Counted from the first letter of the stretch, positions 8,581-17,175 are shown. The stretch is 33,662 nt of DNA from Kineococcus rubinsiae (GCF_011839805.1 NZ_VWPY01000046.1:1-33662), one strand, 5' to 3'. Notes: generated from the sequence alone by a model not told the origin. Made by a program: numbers and translations.

Positions 8581-9309
8581 GTGCCCGAGACCGACGGCGG
8601 GCGCCGGCGCGCGTCCTGGCACCTGGCGCTCATGCTGGTGCTCACGTTCTCCACCGGGATCGTCGACGCGGTCGGCTACCTCGGCCTGGACCGGGTGTTC
8701 ACCGCGAACATGACGGGCAACGTGGTGATCCTCGGCATGGCGCTCACCGGGGCCGAGGACCTGCCGGTGCTCGGGCCGGTCGTCGCCCTCGCCGGGTTCA
8801 TGCTCGGTGCCGCGGTCGGCGGGCGCGTCCTGCGCCGCGCCGCGACCGGCTGGACCACCGCCTCCACCGTCCTGTTCACGCTGGTCGGCGTCGTCATGGG
8901 CGCCCTCGCGGTCGTCGCGACGACGCTGGGCGACGCGATCCCCGTCGAGGCCGGCACGACCGCCCCGCCCGCCGCGCTGGCGCTCACGGGCTGCCTCGGG
9001 CTGGTCATGGGCGCCCAGGCCGCGACGGCCCGCCGCCTGGCCGTCAAGGACGTGACGACGGTCGTGGTCACCTCCACCATCACGGGCCTCGCGGCCGACT
9101 CCCGGCTCGCGGGCGGCGACGGCGGCGGCTGGCGCCGGCGGGTGGGCGCCGTGCTGCTCATCCTCGCGGGCGCCTCGGTCGGGGCGGCCCTGCTGCGCTG
9201 GCACGTGGGGGCGGGCCTCGGCCTGGCCGCGCTCATCACGGTCGTGGTCGCGCTGGTCGGCCACCGCACGGCCCACGTGCTCCGCGGCGCTGGCGGCGCG
9301 AGCCGCTGA
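8581..9309 (+). CDS. DUF1275 (YoaK-type) integral membrane protein
   Basis: 242 residues, start GTG at 8581 preceded by GGAGGAACCC. About six hydrophobic segments are visible, beginning with [21 protein letters not shown]. The family-typical pattern of an early Asp-Ala followed by [13 protein letters not shown] is present, and a mid-protein segment has [11 protein letters not shown], also characteristic of this family, as is [10 protein letters not shown]. Function is unknown for the family; it is a small inner-membrane protein. The gene is divergent from the transporter operon and shares its 130-base upstream gap with the candidate GntR operator, so some co-regulation is possible. The next gene (phosphoglucomutase) has its own ribosome site. 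Confidence 0.85.
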   Translation: MPETDGGRRRASWHLALMLVLTFSTGIVDAVGYLGLDRVFTANMTGNVVILGMALTGAEDLPVLGPVVALAGFMLGAAVGGRVLRRAATGWTTASTVLFTLVGVVMGALAVVATTLGDAIPVEAGTTAPPAALALTGCLGLVMGAQAATARRLAVKDVTTVVVTSTITGLAADSRLAGGDGGGWRRRVGAVLLILAGASVGAALLRWHVGAGLGLAALITVVVALVGHRTAHVLRGAGGASR

Positions 9310-9367
9310 GGGCCAGGATCGGTCGCGCACGGCCGACCCGGACGTGGACCAGACGGAACGAGGAGAC

Positions 9368-11023
9368 ATGACGCACCCACGCGCAGGGCAGCACGCGGGA
9401 CCGGAGGACCTCGTCGACGTCCCCCACCTGGTGACGGCGTACTACGCGACCCAGCCGGACCCCTCCGACGTCGGGCAGCGCGTGGCCTTCGGGACGTCGG
9501 GGCACCGCGGCTCCAGCCTGGACGGCGCCTTCAACGAGCAGCACATCCTGGCCACGACGCAGGCGATCGTCGACTACCGCCGCGAGCAGGGCTACGACGG
9601 CCCGCTGTTCCTGGGCCGCGACACCCACGCGCTGTCCGAGCCCGCGTGGGTCTCGGCGCTGGAGGTGCTGGCGGCCAACGACGTGACCGTCCTGGTGGAC
9701 TCCGCGGACCGCTACACCCCGACCCCCGCGGTCTCGCACGCGATCCTGCGCGCCAACCGCGAGGGCTCGACCATCCGCTCCACCGGCCCCGGCCTGGCCG
9801 ACGGCATCGTCGTGACGCCGTCGCACAACCCGCCGCGCGACGGCGGGTTCAAGTACAACCCGCCGAACGGCGGCCCCGCCGACACCGACGCGACGGGCTG
9901 GATCGCGAAGACCGCGAACGCCTACCTCGAGGCCGGCCTGGAGGGCGTGCGGCGCATCCCCTTCGCCCGCGCGCGCGCCGCGGCGGGCAGCTACGACTTC
10001 ATGGGCACCTACGTCGACGACCTGCCGAGCGTGCTCGACCTGGACGTCGTGCGGGAGTCCGGGCTGCGCATCGGCGCCGACCCGCTGGGCGGCGCGAGCG
10101 TCGACTACTGGGCCGCGATCGCCGAGCGGCACCGCCTGGACCTCACCGTCGTCAACCCGCTGGTCGACCCGACGTGGCGGTTCATGACGCTGGACTGGGA
10201 CGGCAAGATCCGGATGGACTGCTCCTCGCCCTCGGCGATGCACTCCCTCATCGACAGGCGCTCGGAGTTCCAGATCGCCACCGGCAACGACGCCGACGCC
10301 GACCGGCACGGCATCGTGACGCCCGAGCACGGCCTCATGAACCCCAACCACTTCCTGGCCGTGGCGATCCGGTACCTGTTCTCCTCCCGCGACGGGTGGC
10401 CGGCCGAGGCCGCGATCGGCAAGACGCTCGTGTCGTCGTCGATGATCGACCGGGTCGCGGAACGCCTGGGCCGCAACCTCCTCGAGGTCCCCGTCGGGTT
10501 CAAGTGGTTCGTGCCCGGCCTGCTCGACGCGTCCGTCGGCTTCGGCGGCGAGGAGTCCGCGGGCGCCTCGTTCCTGCGCCGCGACGGCTCGGTGTGGACG
10601 ACCGACAAGGACGGTCTGCTGCTGGCGCTGCTCGCCTCCGAGATCACCGCGAGGACGGGCCGCTCGCCGAGCGAGCACTACCAGGACCTGACGGGGGAGT
10701 TCGGCTCGCCGCTGTACGCGCGCACCGACGCCGTCGCCACGCGCGAGCAGAAGGCCGTGCTGTCGAAGCTGTCCGCGGACCAGGTCCAGGCCGACTCCCT
10801 GGCGGGCGAGAAGATCACCTCGGTGCTGACCGAGGCGCCCGGCAACGGCGCGAAGGTCGGCGGCCTCAAGGTCGTCACCGAGTCCGCGTGGTTCGCGGCG
10901 CGTCCTTCGGGCACGGAGGACGTCTACAAGATCTACGCCGAGTCGTTCCAGGGGGCGGACCACCTGCGCCGCGTGCAGTCCGAGGCGCAGGAGCTCGTCG
11001 ACGGGGTGCTCTCGGGATCGTGA
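9368..11023 (+). CDS. pgm: Phosphoglucomutase, alpha-D-glucose phosphate-specific
   Basis: 551 residues, close to the usual length of bacterial Pgm. It interconverts glucose-1-phosphate and glucose-6-phosphate in the cytoplasm, linking glycogen, trehalose and cell-wall sugar nucleotides to glycolysis. Seen: substrate-loop GTSGHRG, the phosphoserine loop TPSHNPP with Ser152, a metal-binding loop [10 protein letters not shown], the sugar-binding [10 protein letters not shown], and the phosphate-binding [12 protein letters not shown] near the C-terminus. ATG at 9368 follows GAGGAGA; a longer frame from 9344 lacks a ribosome site. It is followed after 19 bases by the S4-domain gene on the same strand. 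Confidence 0.96.
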   Translation: MTHPRAGQHAGPEDLVDVPHLVTAYYATQPDPSDVGQRVAFGTSGHRGSSLDGAFNEQHILATTQAIVDYRREQGYDGPLFLGRDTHALSEPAWVSALEVLAANDVTVLVDSADRYTPTPAVSHAILRANREGSTIRSTGPGLADGIVVTPSHNPPRDGGFKYNPPNGGPADTDATGWIAKTANAYLEAGLEGVRRIPFARARAAAGSYDFMGTYVDDLPSVLDLDVVRESGLRIGADPLGGASVDYWAAIAERHRLDLTVVNPLVDPTWRFMTLDWDGKIRMDCSSPSAMHSLIDRRSEFQIATGNDADADRHGIVTPEHGLMNPNHFLAVAIRYLFSSRDGWPAEAAIGKTLVSSSMIDRVAERLGRNLLEVPVGFKWFVPGLLDASVGFGGEESAGASFLRRDGSVWTTDKDGLLLALLASEITARTGRSPSEHYQDLTGEFGSPLYARTDAVATREQKAVLSKLSADQVQADSLAGEKITSVLTEAPGNGAKVGGLKVVTESAWFAARPSGTEDVYKIYAESFQGADHLRRVQSEAQELVDGVLSGS

Positions 11024-11042
11024 CGGTGCGGGTGGTGGTGGC

Positions 11043-11402
11043 GTGACGCGCGTGGACCAGTGGGTGTGGGCGGTGCGCCTGTACCGCACGCGCTCGATCG
11101 CCTCGACGGCGATCAAGGCGGGGCACGTGCGGATCAACGAGGAGAAGGTCAAGCCGTCCACGTCGGTGAAGGTGGGCGACGAGGTCCGCGTGCGCGCCGA
11201 GGGCTACGAGAAGGTGTTCGAGGTCGTGCAGCTGCTCAGCAAGCGCGTCGCTGCTCCCCTCGCCGTCCAGGCCTACGTCGACCACTCCCCGCCCCCGCCG
11301 CCGAAGGACGAGTTCTTCGGGGCGTTCGGCGGCCGCGACCGCGGCGCCGGGCGCCCCACCAAGCGCGAGCGCCGCGAGATCGACGAGCTGCGCGGGCACT
11401 GA
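11043..11402 (+). CDS. S4-domain RNA-binding protein, Hsp15-like
   Basis: 119 residues. The N-terminal two thirds is an S4 RNA-binding fold (RVDQWVWAVRLYRTRSIAS, AIKAGHVRIN, KVKPSTSVKVGDEV), as in ribosome-associated Hsp15/HslR, which handles stalled large subunits in E. coli. The C-terminal part has a run of six prolines and a basic tail (GRPTKRERREIDELRGH) typical of actinobacterial members. The GTG start has only weak Shine-Dalgarno matches, and the gene begins 19 bases after pgm, so translation may depend on the upstream gene. A strong hairpin follows the stop. Confidence 0.85.
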   Translation: MTRVDQWVWAVRLYRTRSIASTAIKAGHVRINEEKVKPSTSVKVGDEVRVRAEGYEKVFEVVQLLSKRVAAPLAVQAYVDHSPPPPPKDEFFGAFGGRDRGAGRPTKRERREIDELRGH

Positions 11403-11413
11403 CGGCGCTCGGT

Positions 11414-11442
11414 CCGGCCGGTGCCCGCGGGGCACCGGCCGG
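11414..11442. terminator. Bidirectional hairpin terminator
   Basis: A perfect 13-base-pair stem (left arm CCGGCCGGTGCCC, right arm GGGCACCGGCCGG) with a three-base GCG loop lies between the convergent S4 gene (ends 11402) and SDR gene (ends 11451). There is no T-run on either side, which is common for actinobacterial intrinsic terminators. It would serve both genes. Confidence 0.85.
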
Positions 11443-11450
11443 CGCGGGGG

Positions 11451-12347
11451 TCAGGGAGTGGGCATGCCGCCCGTGGCGGCCAGGGTCTCGCCGAGGACGT
11501 AGCTGGACTCCTGGCTGGCCAGGAACACGTAGGCCGGGGCCATCTCGGCCGGCTGGCCGGGGCGCCCCAGGGGCGTCTCGGCGCCGAACTCGGGGAGCGC
11601 GTCCGCGGGCTGTCCGCCCGCCACCTGCAGCGGCGTCCACACCGGGCCGGGAGCCACGGCGTTGACGCGGATGCCCTTCGCCGCGACCTGCTGCGCCAGG
11701 GCCTTGGTGAAGCCGTTGATCGCGTACTTCGTGGAGGCGTAGTCCACGAGGATCGGCGCCGGCGAGTAGGCCTGGATCGAGGTGGTGTTGATGATCGCGC
11801 TGCCCGGCGGCATGACCGCGACGGCCGCCTTGCACAGCCAGAACATCGCGTAGACGTTCGTCTTGAAGGTCTCGTCGAACTGCTCGGTGGTGAGTTCGGC
11901 GATGTCCTCCGAGTGCTGCTGCTTCCCGGCGATGTTGGCCAGGACGTCGATGCCCCCGAGCTCGCGCACGGTGGTCTCGACGAGCTGCGTGCAGTACGCC
12001 TCGTCGGTCAGGTCGCCGGGCACGGCGACGGCCTTGCGGCCGGCCTGCTCGATCAGCGCGACGACCTCGCGCGCGTCGGCCTCCTCCTCCGGGAGGTAGG
12101 AGAGCACGACGTCGGCGCCCTCGCGGGCGAAGGCGATCGCCGTGGCGCGGCCGATGCCCGAGTCGGCGCCCGTGACCAGCGCCTTGCGGCCCTGCAGGCG
12201 GCCGCTGCCGCGGTAGCTGGTCTCACCGGCGTCGGGCTTGTGGGGCATCTGCTGCTCGACGGCCGGGCCGTCCTGCTGCTGGCGGTAGCTCTCGTCGGCC
12301 TTGGGGTACTGGCTGGTCGGGTCCTGCATCGTGTACTGGTCGGTCAT
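11451..12347 (-). CDS. Short-chain dehydrogenase/reductase, GSP39/YghA-like
   Basis: 298 residues from the ATG at 12347. Seen: the cofactor loop TGADSGIG (59-66), NIAG as the usual N-N-A-G strand motif, catalytic Ser190 (NTTS), Tyr203 and Lys207 (YASTK). The N-terminal 50 residues are Gln/Pro/Asp-rich (MTDQYTMQDP, PKADESYRQQQ) and are typical of the general-stress SDRs related to B. subtilis YdaD/GSP39 and E. coli YghA, often NADP-dependent aldehyde/sugar-alcohol reductases. The natural substrate is unknown. A GGACGGA ribosome site precedes the start. An in-frame upstream extension to 12476 reads as noncoding Arg/Gly/Pro sequence and was not used. Confidence 0.9.
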   Translation of the reverse strand: MTDQYTMQDPTSQYPKADESYRQQQDGPAVEQQMPHKPDAGETSYRGSGRLQGRKALVTGADSGIGRATAIAFAREGADVVLSYLPEEEADAREVVALIEQAGRKAVAVPGDLTDEAYCTQLVETTVRELGGIDVLANIAGKQQHSEDIAELTTEQFDETFKTNVYAMFWLCKAAVAVMPPGSAIINTTSIQAYSPAPILVDYASTKYAINGFTKALAQQVAAKGIRVNAVAPGPVWTPLQVAGGQPADALPEFGAETPLGRPGQPAEMAPAYVFLASQESSYVLGETLAATGGMPTP

Positions 12348-12476
12348 CGTGGATCCGTCCGTGAGCTGGTCGGGTTCTCGCCCGTGCGGGCGCCGGAGGC
12401 GGCGCGGCGGGTTCCGCGCGTGCTGCACGTCGCGCCCGCTGCCGCCTGCCCCCGTCCTACCCGACGGCGGCCCCAC

Positions 12477-12497
12477 CCGCCCGGCGAAGCCCGGCGG
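12477..12497 (-). terminator. Hairpin downstream of the beta-lactamase gene
   Basis: A nine-base stem with one mismatch (CCGCCCGGC and GCCCGGCGG) closes a GAA loop 8 to 28 bases past the stop of the minus-strand beta-lactamase gene. There is no T-tract. It is a plausible terminator, weaker than the one at 11414-11442. The rest of the 158-base gap holds the upstream region of the SDR gene. Confidence 0.45.
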
Positions 12498-12505
12498 GCC
12501 GGGTC

Positions 12506-13480
12506 TCAGCCGGGCAGGCCGGTGACGACGACCTCCGTGGCACGGGCGAGGAGCGCGTCGTCGGGCTCTGCGTCGGCGCCGGGGCGGCTCGACATCACGA
12601 CCACGACGAGGGGGGCGCGGCCGGGCGGCCGCACGACGGCCGCGTCGTTGCGCGTGCCGTACCCGCCGGTGCCCGACTTGTCCTCCACGCCCCAGCCCGC
12701 GGGGACTCCCGCCCGGACCAGCCCGGCGCCGGTCGTGCTGCGGCGCAGCAGGTCGGTGAGGACGGCGCGGTCGTCGGCGCCCAGCGCGTCGTCGACCGCG
12801 AAGGCCCGCAGGTCGGCGGCCAGGGCCCGCGGCGTGGTGGTGTCCCGGGGGTCGCCCGGGACTGCCGTGTTGAGGTCGGGTTCGCGGCGGTCGACGCGGG
12901 TCACGTCGTCCCCGGCCGTCCGCAGGAACGCCTGCAGCCCGGCGGGACCGCCGGCCCGGTCGAGGAGGAGGTTGCCCGCGGTGTTGTCGCTGACCGTCAG
13001 GGCCGCGGCGAGGACCTCGCGCAGCGGCACCGCGCCGCCCGCGTGCGCCGCGGTCACGGGCGAGTGGGTGACGATCCCGTCCGCGGGCACCGGCACCGCC
13101 TCGTCGAGGTCGGCCGGGGTGGCCGCGTCAAGCACGGCCGCGACGGCCGCCACCTTGATCGTCGAGGCGTGCGCGAACCGCTCGTCGGCGCGGTGCTCGA
13201 CGACCGCCCCCGTGCCCGTGTCGACGGCGTACACGCCCACCCGGGCGCCGAACTCGGCCTCGAGGCCGGTGAAAGCCGCCTCGAGCTGCGCGTCCGGCGT
13301 CGGGGTGGTCTCGGGCGTCGTGGTGGTCTCGGGCATCAGGGAGCCCGGTGCCGCCGTGGCGCTCGGTGTCGCGGGGGGGTCGGCGGCCGGCGGGGCCTCG
13401 GACGAGCACCCCGCGAGGAGCGCGAGCACGGCGAGCGCCGCGGCGGGCCCGGCGGTGCGGAAGGCGGGACGGCGCGGCAC
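12506..13480 (-). CDS. bla: Class A beta-lactamase-type serine hydrolase, lipoprotein
   Basis: 324 residues with every class A motif in order: Ser106-x-x-Lys109 (STIK, nucleophile), Ser164-Asp-Asn166 (SDN), Glu200-Pro-Asp-Leu-Asn204 (omega-loop general base) and Lys268-Ser-Gly (KSGTG). The N-terminus has a hydrophobic core and lipobox LLAGC with Cys25, so it is expected to be membrane-anchored outside the cell, followed by a Thr/Pro/Ala-rich linker (about 26-62). It should hydrolyse beta-lactams; actual spectrum cannot be read. GTG at 13480 is the likely start (GGTGGA upstream). The base composition matches the surroundings, so it looks like a resident chromosomal enzyme and not a recent arrival. 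A TetR gene is divergent from it, 87 bases away, with a palindrome between. Confidence 0.93.
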   Translation of the reverse strand: MPRRPAFRTAGPAAALAVLALLAGCSSEAPPAADPPATPSATAAPGSLMPETTTTPETTPTPDAQLEAAFTGLEAEFGARVGVYAVDTGTGAVVEHRADERFAHASTIKVAAVAAVLDAATPADLDEAVPVPADGIVTHSPVTAAHAGGAVPLREVLAAALTVSDNTAGNLLLDRAGGPAGLQAFLRTAGDDVTRVDRREPDLNTAVPGDPRDTTTPRALAADLRAFAVDDALGADDRAVLTDLLRRSTTGAGLVRAGVPAGWGVEDKSGTGGYGTRNDAAVVRPPGRAPLVVVVMSSRPGADAEPDDALLARATEVVVTGLPG

Positions 13481-13532
13481 GCGTCCACCGTGGCACGCCC
13501 GTTCCCGCCCACCCGCGCCGGGACCGCGAGGC

Positions 13533-13553
13533 TGATGACACGGTGTGTCGTCA
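13533..13553. promoter_or_regulatory. Candidate TetR operator, 21-base imperfect palindrome
   Basis: Two nine-base arms, TGATGACAC and GTGTCGTCA, flank a GGT centre; eight of nine pairs match. It lies in the 87-base gap between the divergent beta-lactamase and TetR genes and covers ATGACA (13535-13540), a possible -35 for the TetR gene with a 15-base spacer to TAGGGT. Autorepression by the TetR protein, and perhaps control of the beta-lactamase gene, is the simplest reading. Confidence 0.65.
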
Positions 13554-13555
13554 AG

Positions 13556-13561
13556 TAGGGT
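13556..13561 (+). promoter_or_regulatory. Candidate -10 element (TAGGGT) of a leaderless tetR transcript
   Basis: TAGGGT lies exactly six bases before the GTG at 13568, so transcription would start at or near the start codon. The same TANNNT-six bases-GTG spacing occurs at 20095 and 25395. The intervening GGGTGGGG could alternatively act as a ribosome site. Confidence 0.5.
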
Positions 13562-13567
13562 GGGGCC

Positions 13568-14155
13568 GTGGTCAGGTGGGAACCGGGAGCGGCCGAGCGG
13601 CTGCACCGCGCTGCCCTGGACCTCTTCGTCGAGCAGGGCTTCGCGGAGACGACCGTCCCGCAGATCACCGCCCGCGCCGGGCTGACCACCCGCACCTTCT
13701 TCCGGCACTTCGCGGACAAGCGCGAGGTCCTCTTCGCCGGTGAGGACGAGCTGCCGGCCGTCGTCGCCCGCGTCTTCGCCGAGGCGGCACCCGGGCTGAG
13801 CCCCCTCGACGTGGTCGTCGAGGGGCTCGCCGACGTGGTCGCCCCCCGCTTCGACGGCCTGCACGGCTACCTGACCACGCGCCAGCGCATCGTCGAGTCC
13901 GACGAGGGGCTGCGGGAGCGGGAGCTGCGCAAGCTCTCGGTGCTGCGCGAGGCGGCCCTGCGGGGCTTCCGCGACCGGGGCCTGGCCGAGGTCGAGGCGG
14001 TCCTCGCGGCGCACGTCTCGGTGACGCTGTTCGACGTGTCGCTGAGCCGGTGGCTGGAGGAGGACGCCGGGCGCACCCTCGCCGCCGTGGTCCGCGACAC
14101 GGGCGAGGCCTTCCGGTCGGTGACCGGGAGCGCGCCGGCCACCGGGACGGCGTGA
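13568..14155 (+). CDS. TetR-family transcriptional regulator
   Basis: 195 residues. The N-terminal helix-turn-helix is clear (AALDLFVEQGFAETTVPQIT, AGLTTRTFFRHFADKREVLF); the C-terminal half is helical and would bind an unknown ligand. TTRTFFRHFADKREVL closely resembles the mycofactocin/efflux-type TetR recognition helix region, but that gives no target. It is divergent from the beta-lactamase gene, with a 21-base palindrome in the shared gap, and its stop overlaps the start of the next gene as GTGA. It probably represses its own transcript and possibly the beta-lactamase gene. Confidence 0.9.
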   Translation: MVRWEPGAAERLHRAALDLFVEQGFAETTVPQITARAGLTTRTFFRHFADKREVLFAGEDELPAVVARVFAEAAPGLSPLDVVVEGLADVVAPRFDGLHGYLTTRQRIVESDEGLRERELRKLSVLREAALRGFRDRGLAEVEAVLAAHVSVTLFDVSLSRWLEEDAGRTLAAVVRDTGEAFRSVTGSAPATGTA

Positions 14156-15087
14156 GCCCCCGGGCGGCGGCGGAGTCCGACGCCGAGCCGGACGCCGCCC
14201 TCGACGAGGTGGCCGAGGAGCTGTACGGCCTCGCCCCCGAGGAGTTCACCGCGGCCCGCGACCGGCGGGCCAAGGAGGCCCGAACTGCCGGGGACCGGGA
14301 CCTCGCGACGAGCGTGCGCGCGCTGCGGCGGCCGTCGACGGCGGCGTGGGCCGTCAACCAGCTGGTGCGCCGCCACCCCGACGTCGTCGACCAGCTCGGC
14401 GCCCTGGGTTCGCGGCTGCGCGAGGCGCAGCTCTCGCTGGCCGGCGCGGAGCTGCGGGCGCTGACCACCGAGCAGCAGAAGGTGACGGCGACGGTCCGCG
14501 CGCTCGCCGAGCAGGACGCCGCCGCGGACGGCGCGCCGCTGAGCTCCTCCGTCGGGGACCAGGTCGTCCAGACGCTGCGCGCGGCCCTCGCCGACGAGGA
14601 CGCCGCCACCGCGGTCCGCTCCGGCCGGCTGACGACGCACCTGGAGCACACGGGGTTCGGGCCGGTGGACCTCGACGGGGCCGTGGCGGTCCCGCGCGTG
14701 CGCCGGCCGGCCCCCGCGTCGGCACCCGCCGCGGCGCCCGAACCCGACGAGGGACGCGCCGCGCGCGAGGCCGCGGAGCGCGAGCGCGAGGAGCAGCGGC
14801 AGGCGGCCCGGCGGGAGATCGACGCGGCCGGGCAGGCGGCGGCGGACGCCGCGGACGCCCTGCGGGACGCGGAGTCGCGGGCCGGGGACGCCGCGGGCGC
14901 GGAGGAGGAGGCGGCCGGCCGGGTCCGCGACCTCGAGCACCGGTTGCAGGAGGCGCGGCGCGAACGGGACGCGGCCGCCGCGGCCCAGCGCACCACGACG
15001 GCCGACCGGGACGCGGCCGCCCGCGCCGCGCGGGAGGCCGACGCGGCGCTCCAGCGCGCCCGGCACCGCCTCGACACGCTCTCGTGA
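14152..15087 (+). CDS. Conserved actinobacterial protein with Ala/Arg/Glu-rich coiled coil, function unknown
   Basis: 311 residues from a GTG that overlaps the TetR stop (GTGA). The N-terminal half reads as folded: ELYGLAPEEFTAARDRRAKEA, then LRRPSTAAWAVNQLVRRHP, a pattern I recognise from uncharacterised actinobacterial proteins. From about residue 190 a Pro/Ala linker leads into a long helical, highly charged segment (EAAEREREEQRQAARREI and onward to the end) that should form a coiled coil. There is no signal peptide or membrane segment, so it is presumably cytoplasmic. It is translationally coupled to the TetR gene, so both products are needed together or it shares that gene's regulation. 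No function is assigned. Confidence 0.8.
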   Translation: MSPRAAAESDAEPDAALDEVAEELYGLAPEEFTAARDRRAKEARTAGDRDLATSVRALRRPSTAAWAVNQLVRRHPDVVDQLGALGSRLREAQLSLAGAELRALTTEQQKVTATVRALAEQDAAADGAPLSSSVGDQVVQTLRAALADEDAATAVRSGRLTTHLEHTGFGPVDLDGAVAVPRVRRPAPASAPAAAPEPDEGRAAREAAEREREEQRQAARREIDAAGQAAADAADALRDAESRAGDAAGAEEEAAGRVRDLEHRLQEARRERDAAAAAQRTTTADRDAAARAAREADAALQRARHRLDTLS

Positions 15088-15161
15088 CGTGAGGACCCGG
15101 CCCCGTCGGGAGCGGGCCCGTCCGGGCGGCAGCCTTGTCTGGACCGGGGCGGGCGAGGACC

Positions 15162-16217
15162 ATGGCGCGCGTGTCGCCCTCACCAGCGCTCCCCGCGGAG
15201 CCGTTCGCCGCGGCCCGGCGCGCCGCGGTGGCGCAGGCGGTGCGGGCCGGTGAGGACAGCCCGGGGCTGCAGCGGCTGGTGCGGACGGCCGCCCGCGTGC
15301 TGCACGTGCCGGTCGCGATGGTCTCCCTCATCGCCGCCGACCGGGAGATCATCCAGGCCTCGGTGGGGCTGCCCGAGCCGTGGGCCTCGCTGCGCCACAC
15401 CCCGCTGAGCCACTCCCTGTGCGCGCAGGTCGTGCGCCTCGGCGGGCCGGTCATCCTCTTCGACGCGCGCTCCGACGAGACCTACCGCGAGCACGCGGCC
15501 GTGGTCGAGATGGGCGCCGGCGCCTACGCCGGGTACCCGCTGGAGCACCACGGGCACACCCTGGGCGCGTTCTGCGCGGCCGACTTCGGTCCCCGGCGCT
15601 GGTCCGGCGGCGACCTGCAGCTGCTCGAGGACTTCGCCGCCCTCGCCTCCGGTGAGCTCACCCTGCGCATCGGCCTGCAGGAGCTGCAGGAGTCCGGGCG
15701 GCAGCTGGAGGAGCGCCACGCCCGGCTGCTCGCGCAGTCCTCCCGCGACGTCCTCACCGGGGTCGCCAACCGCCGCCGCTTCGACGAGCGCCTGGGCGAG
15801 GAGGTCGCCCGCCTCCAGCGCCACCCCGGCGACCTGGCCCTGGTGCTCGTGCGCGTCGACGGGCTGCGCGAGCTCGACGACCGCGCCGGGCGCCCGGCGA
15901 GGGACGCCGTCCTCGCCGAGGTCGCGGCCCGCACGCGCAGCGTCCTGCGCCGTCGCACGGACCTGATCGCCCGCCTCGGCGACGAGTTCGCCGTCCTCCT
16001 GCCCGGCGCCGGGGCCCGCGACGGCGAGGACATGGCCCGGCGGGTGCGCGACGTCGTGGCGCAGCGCCCCGTCGCGGGCGAGGCCGTCACCGTCAGCACC
16101 GGGACCGCGACCTACCTGCCGTCCCGGGGGGCCACGCAGTTCTACGCCGACGCCGACGCGGCCCTGCACGGGCCGCCCGCGCACGGGGACGACCCGCCGG
16201 CTCCCTCGGCGCCCTGA
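15162..16217 (+). CDS. GAF-GGDEF protein with degenerate diguanylate cyclase site
   Basis: 351 residues from the ATG at 15162 (GGGCGAGGA upstream). A GAF sensor domain (about 38-168; VAMVSLIAADREIIQASVGL, TPLSHSLCAQVV, AYAGYPLE) is followed by a short helical linker (170-192) and a GGDEF domain (about 195-335; DVLTGVANRRRF). The signature reads LGDEF (272-276) instead of GGDEF, the metal-binding Asp of the canonical D-x-D-x-F-K-x-x-N-D block is Arg231 (RVDGLRELDD), the substrate Asn is Asp, and the following GHxxGD is GRPARD. Canonical cyclase activity is therefore doubtful; binding or structural signalling is more likely. The early GAF part (GLQRLVRTAARVL, plus SLCAQVV) resembles stress-sensing GAF proteins. 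Confidence 0.88.
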   Translation: MARVSPSPALPAEPFAAARRAAVAQAVRAGEDSPGLQRLVRTAARVLHVPVAMVSLIAADREIIQASVGLPEPWASLRHTPLSHSLCAQVVRLGGPVILFDARSDETYREHAAVVEMGAGAYAGYPLEHHGHTLGAFCAADFGPRRWSGGDLQLLEDFAALASGELTLRIGLQELQESGRQLEERHARLLAQSSRDVLTGVANRRRFDERLGEEVARLQRHPGDLALVLVRVDGLRELDDRAGRPARDAVLAEVAARTRSVLRRRTDLIARLGDEFAVLLPGAGARDGEDMARRVRDVVAQRPVAGEAVTVSTGTATYLPSRGATQFYADADAALHGPPAHGDDPPAPSAP

Positions 16218-16230
16218 CCGCGGGGCGGGA

Positions 16231-17175
16231 TCACCCGAGGGCGGGGACGACCTCCTCGCGCAGCAGCCGCAGCGGGGTCAGGTCGAACGGGTGCCCCACC
16301 CCGAACACGAAGTGGGAGAAGCCGCGGTCGGTGAACTCCCGCAGCTGCCGCACGACGTCGTCGGGCGTCCCGATCAGCCAGCGGTCGCGCTGCTGCGCCA
16401 GGTCGGCGCCGTGGCCGGCCGCGGTCCGGGCCGCGTTCGCCTCCGCCTCCTCGCGGGTGGCGGCCACCGACACCGACGGGTGCACCGACAGCTCGATCTC
16501 ACCGAAGTCGCGGCCCACCTCCTCGCAGCACCGCTCGAGCCGGGCCGCCCGCTCGGCGCACTTCTCCGCCGAACCCTGCGCGTTCCACCGGTCGGCGTGG
16601 CGCGCGGCGATCCGCAGCGTGCCGAGGCCCGAACCGCCGAGCGTGATCGGCGGGTGCGGCGACTGCAGGGGCTTGGGTTCGCACGGCGCGTCGTGCAGGC
16701 GGTAGTGCCGGCCCTCGAACGTCGTGCGCGGCCGGCTCCACAGCTGCCCGACGATCTGCAGGGCCTCCTCCAGCCGCTCGTAGCGCTCGGCCAGCGGGGG
16801 GAACGGCAGGCCGTAGGCGTCGAACTCCCGCTCGGCCCACGCCGCGCCGAGGGAGAACTCGAGCCGGCCGCCGCTGATGTGGTCGACGAGGGCCGCGCTC
16901 TTGGCGAGCGTCGCCGGATCGCGGTAGAGCACGCCGGCGACCAGGACCCCGATGCGCACGCGGCTGGTCAGCGTGGCCATCGCCGCCAGCGTGGTCAGGG
17001 TCTCGAAGGCGGCGCCGTCGTCGGCGCCGGAGAACGGCAGCAGGTGGTCGAAGGTCCACGCGGAGTCGAAGCCGAGCTCCTCCACGGCGAGCAGCGCCTC
17101 GCTGAACTCGCCCCAGCTGGTGCGCTGCGCCTGCAGCTGGATCCCCACGTGCAGGGGGCGTCCCCGGACGTCCAC
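16231..17175 (-). CDS. LLM-class flavin/F420-dependent oxidoreductase
   Basis: 314 residues of the bacterial luciferase-like TIM barrel. Seen: ELGFDSAWTFDHLLPF at the start, RVRIGVLVAGVLYRDPATLAKSAA split over the second and third strands, DHISGGRLEFSLGAAW, the ITLGGSG strand, and DRGFSHFVFGVGHP near the end. This subgroup in actinobacteria usually uses reduced F420 as cofactor, though FMN cannot be excluded; substrates are unknown. GTG at 17175 has AGGGGAG at good spacing. It converges on the GGDEF gene with a 13-base gap. The 145 bases upstream to the next gene contain hairpins likely belonging to that gene's 3' end. Confidence 0.9.
   Translation of the reverse strand: MDVRGRPLHVGIQLQAQRTSWGEFSEALLAVEELGFDSAWTFDHLLPFSGADDGAAFETLTTLAAMATLTSRVRIGVLVAGVLYRDPATLAKSAALVDHISGGRLEFSLGAAWAEREFDAYGLPFPPLAERYERLEEALQIVGQLWSRPRTTFEGRHYRLHDAPCEPKPLQSPHPPITLGGSGLGTLRIAARHADRWNAQGSAEKCAERAARLERCCEEVGRDFGEIELSVHPSVSVAATREEAEANAARTAAGHGADLAQQRDRWLIGTPDDVVRQLREFTDRGFSHFVFGVGHPFDLTPLRLLREEVVPALG

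Noticed and set aside
12506-13480. Beta-lactamase as a recently acquired resistance gene
   Set aside because: Base composition and codon use match the neighbours, and no mobile element, integron site or repeat flanks it.
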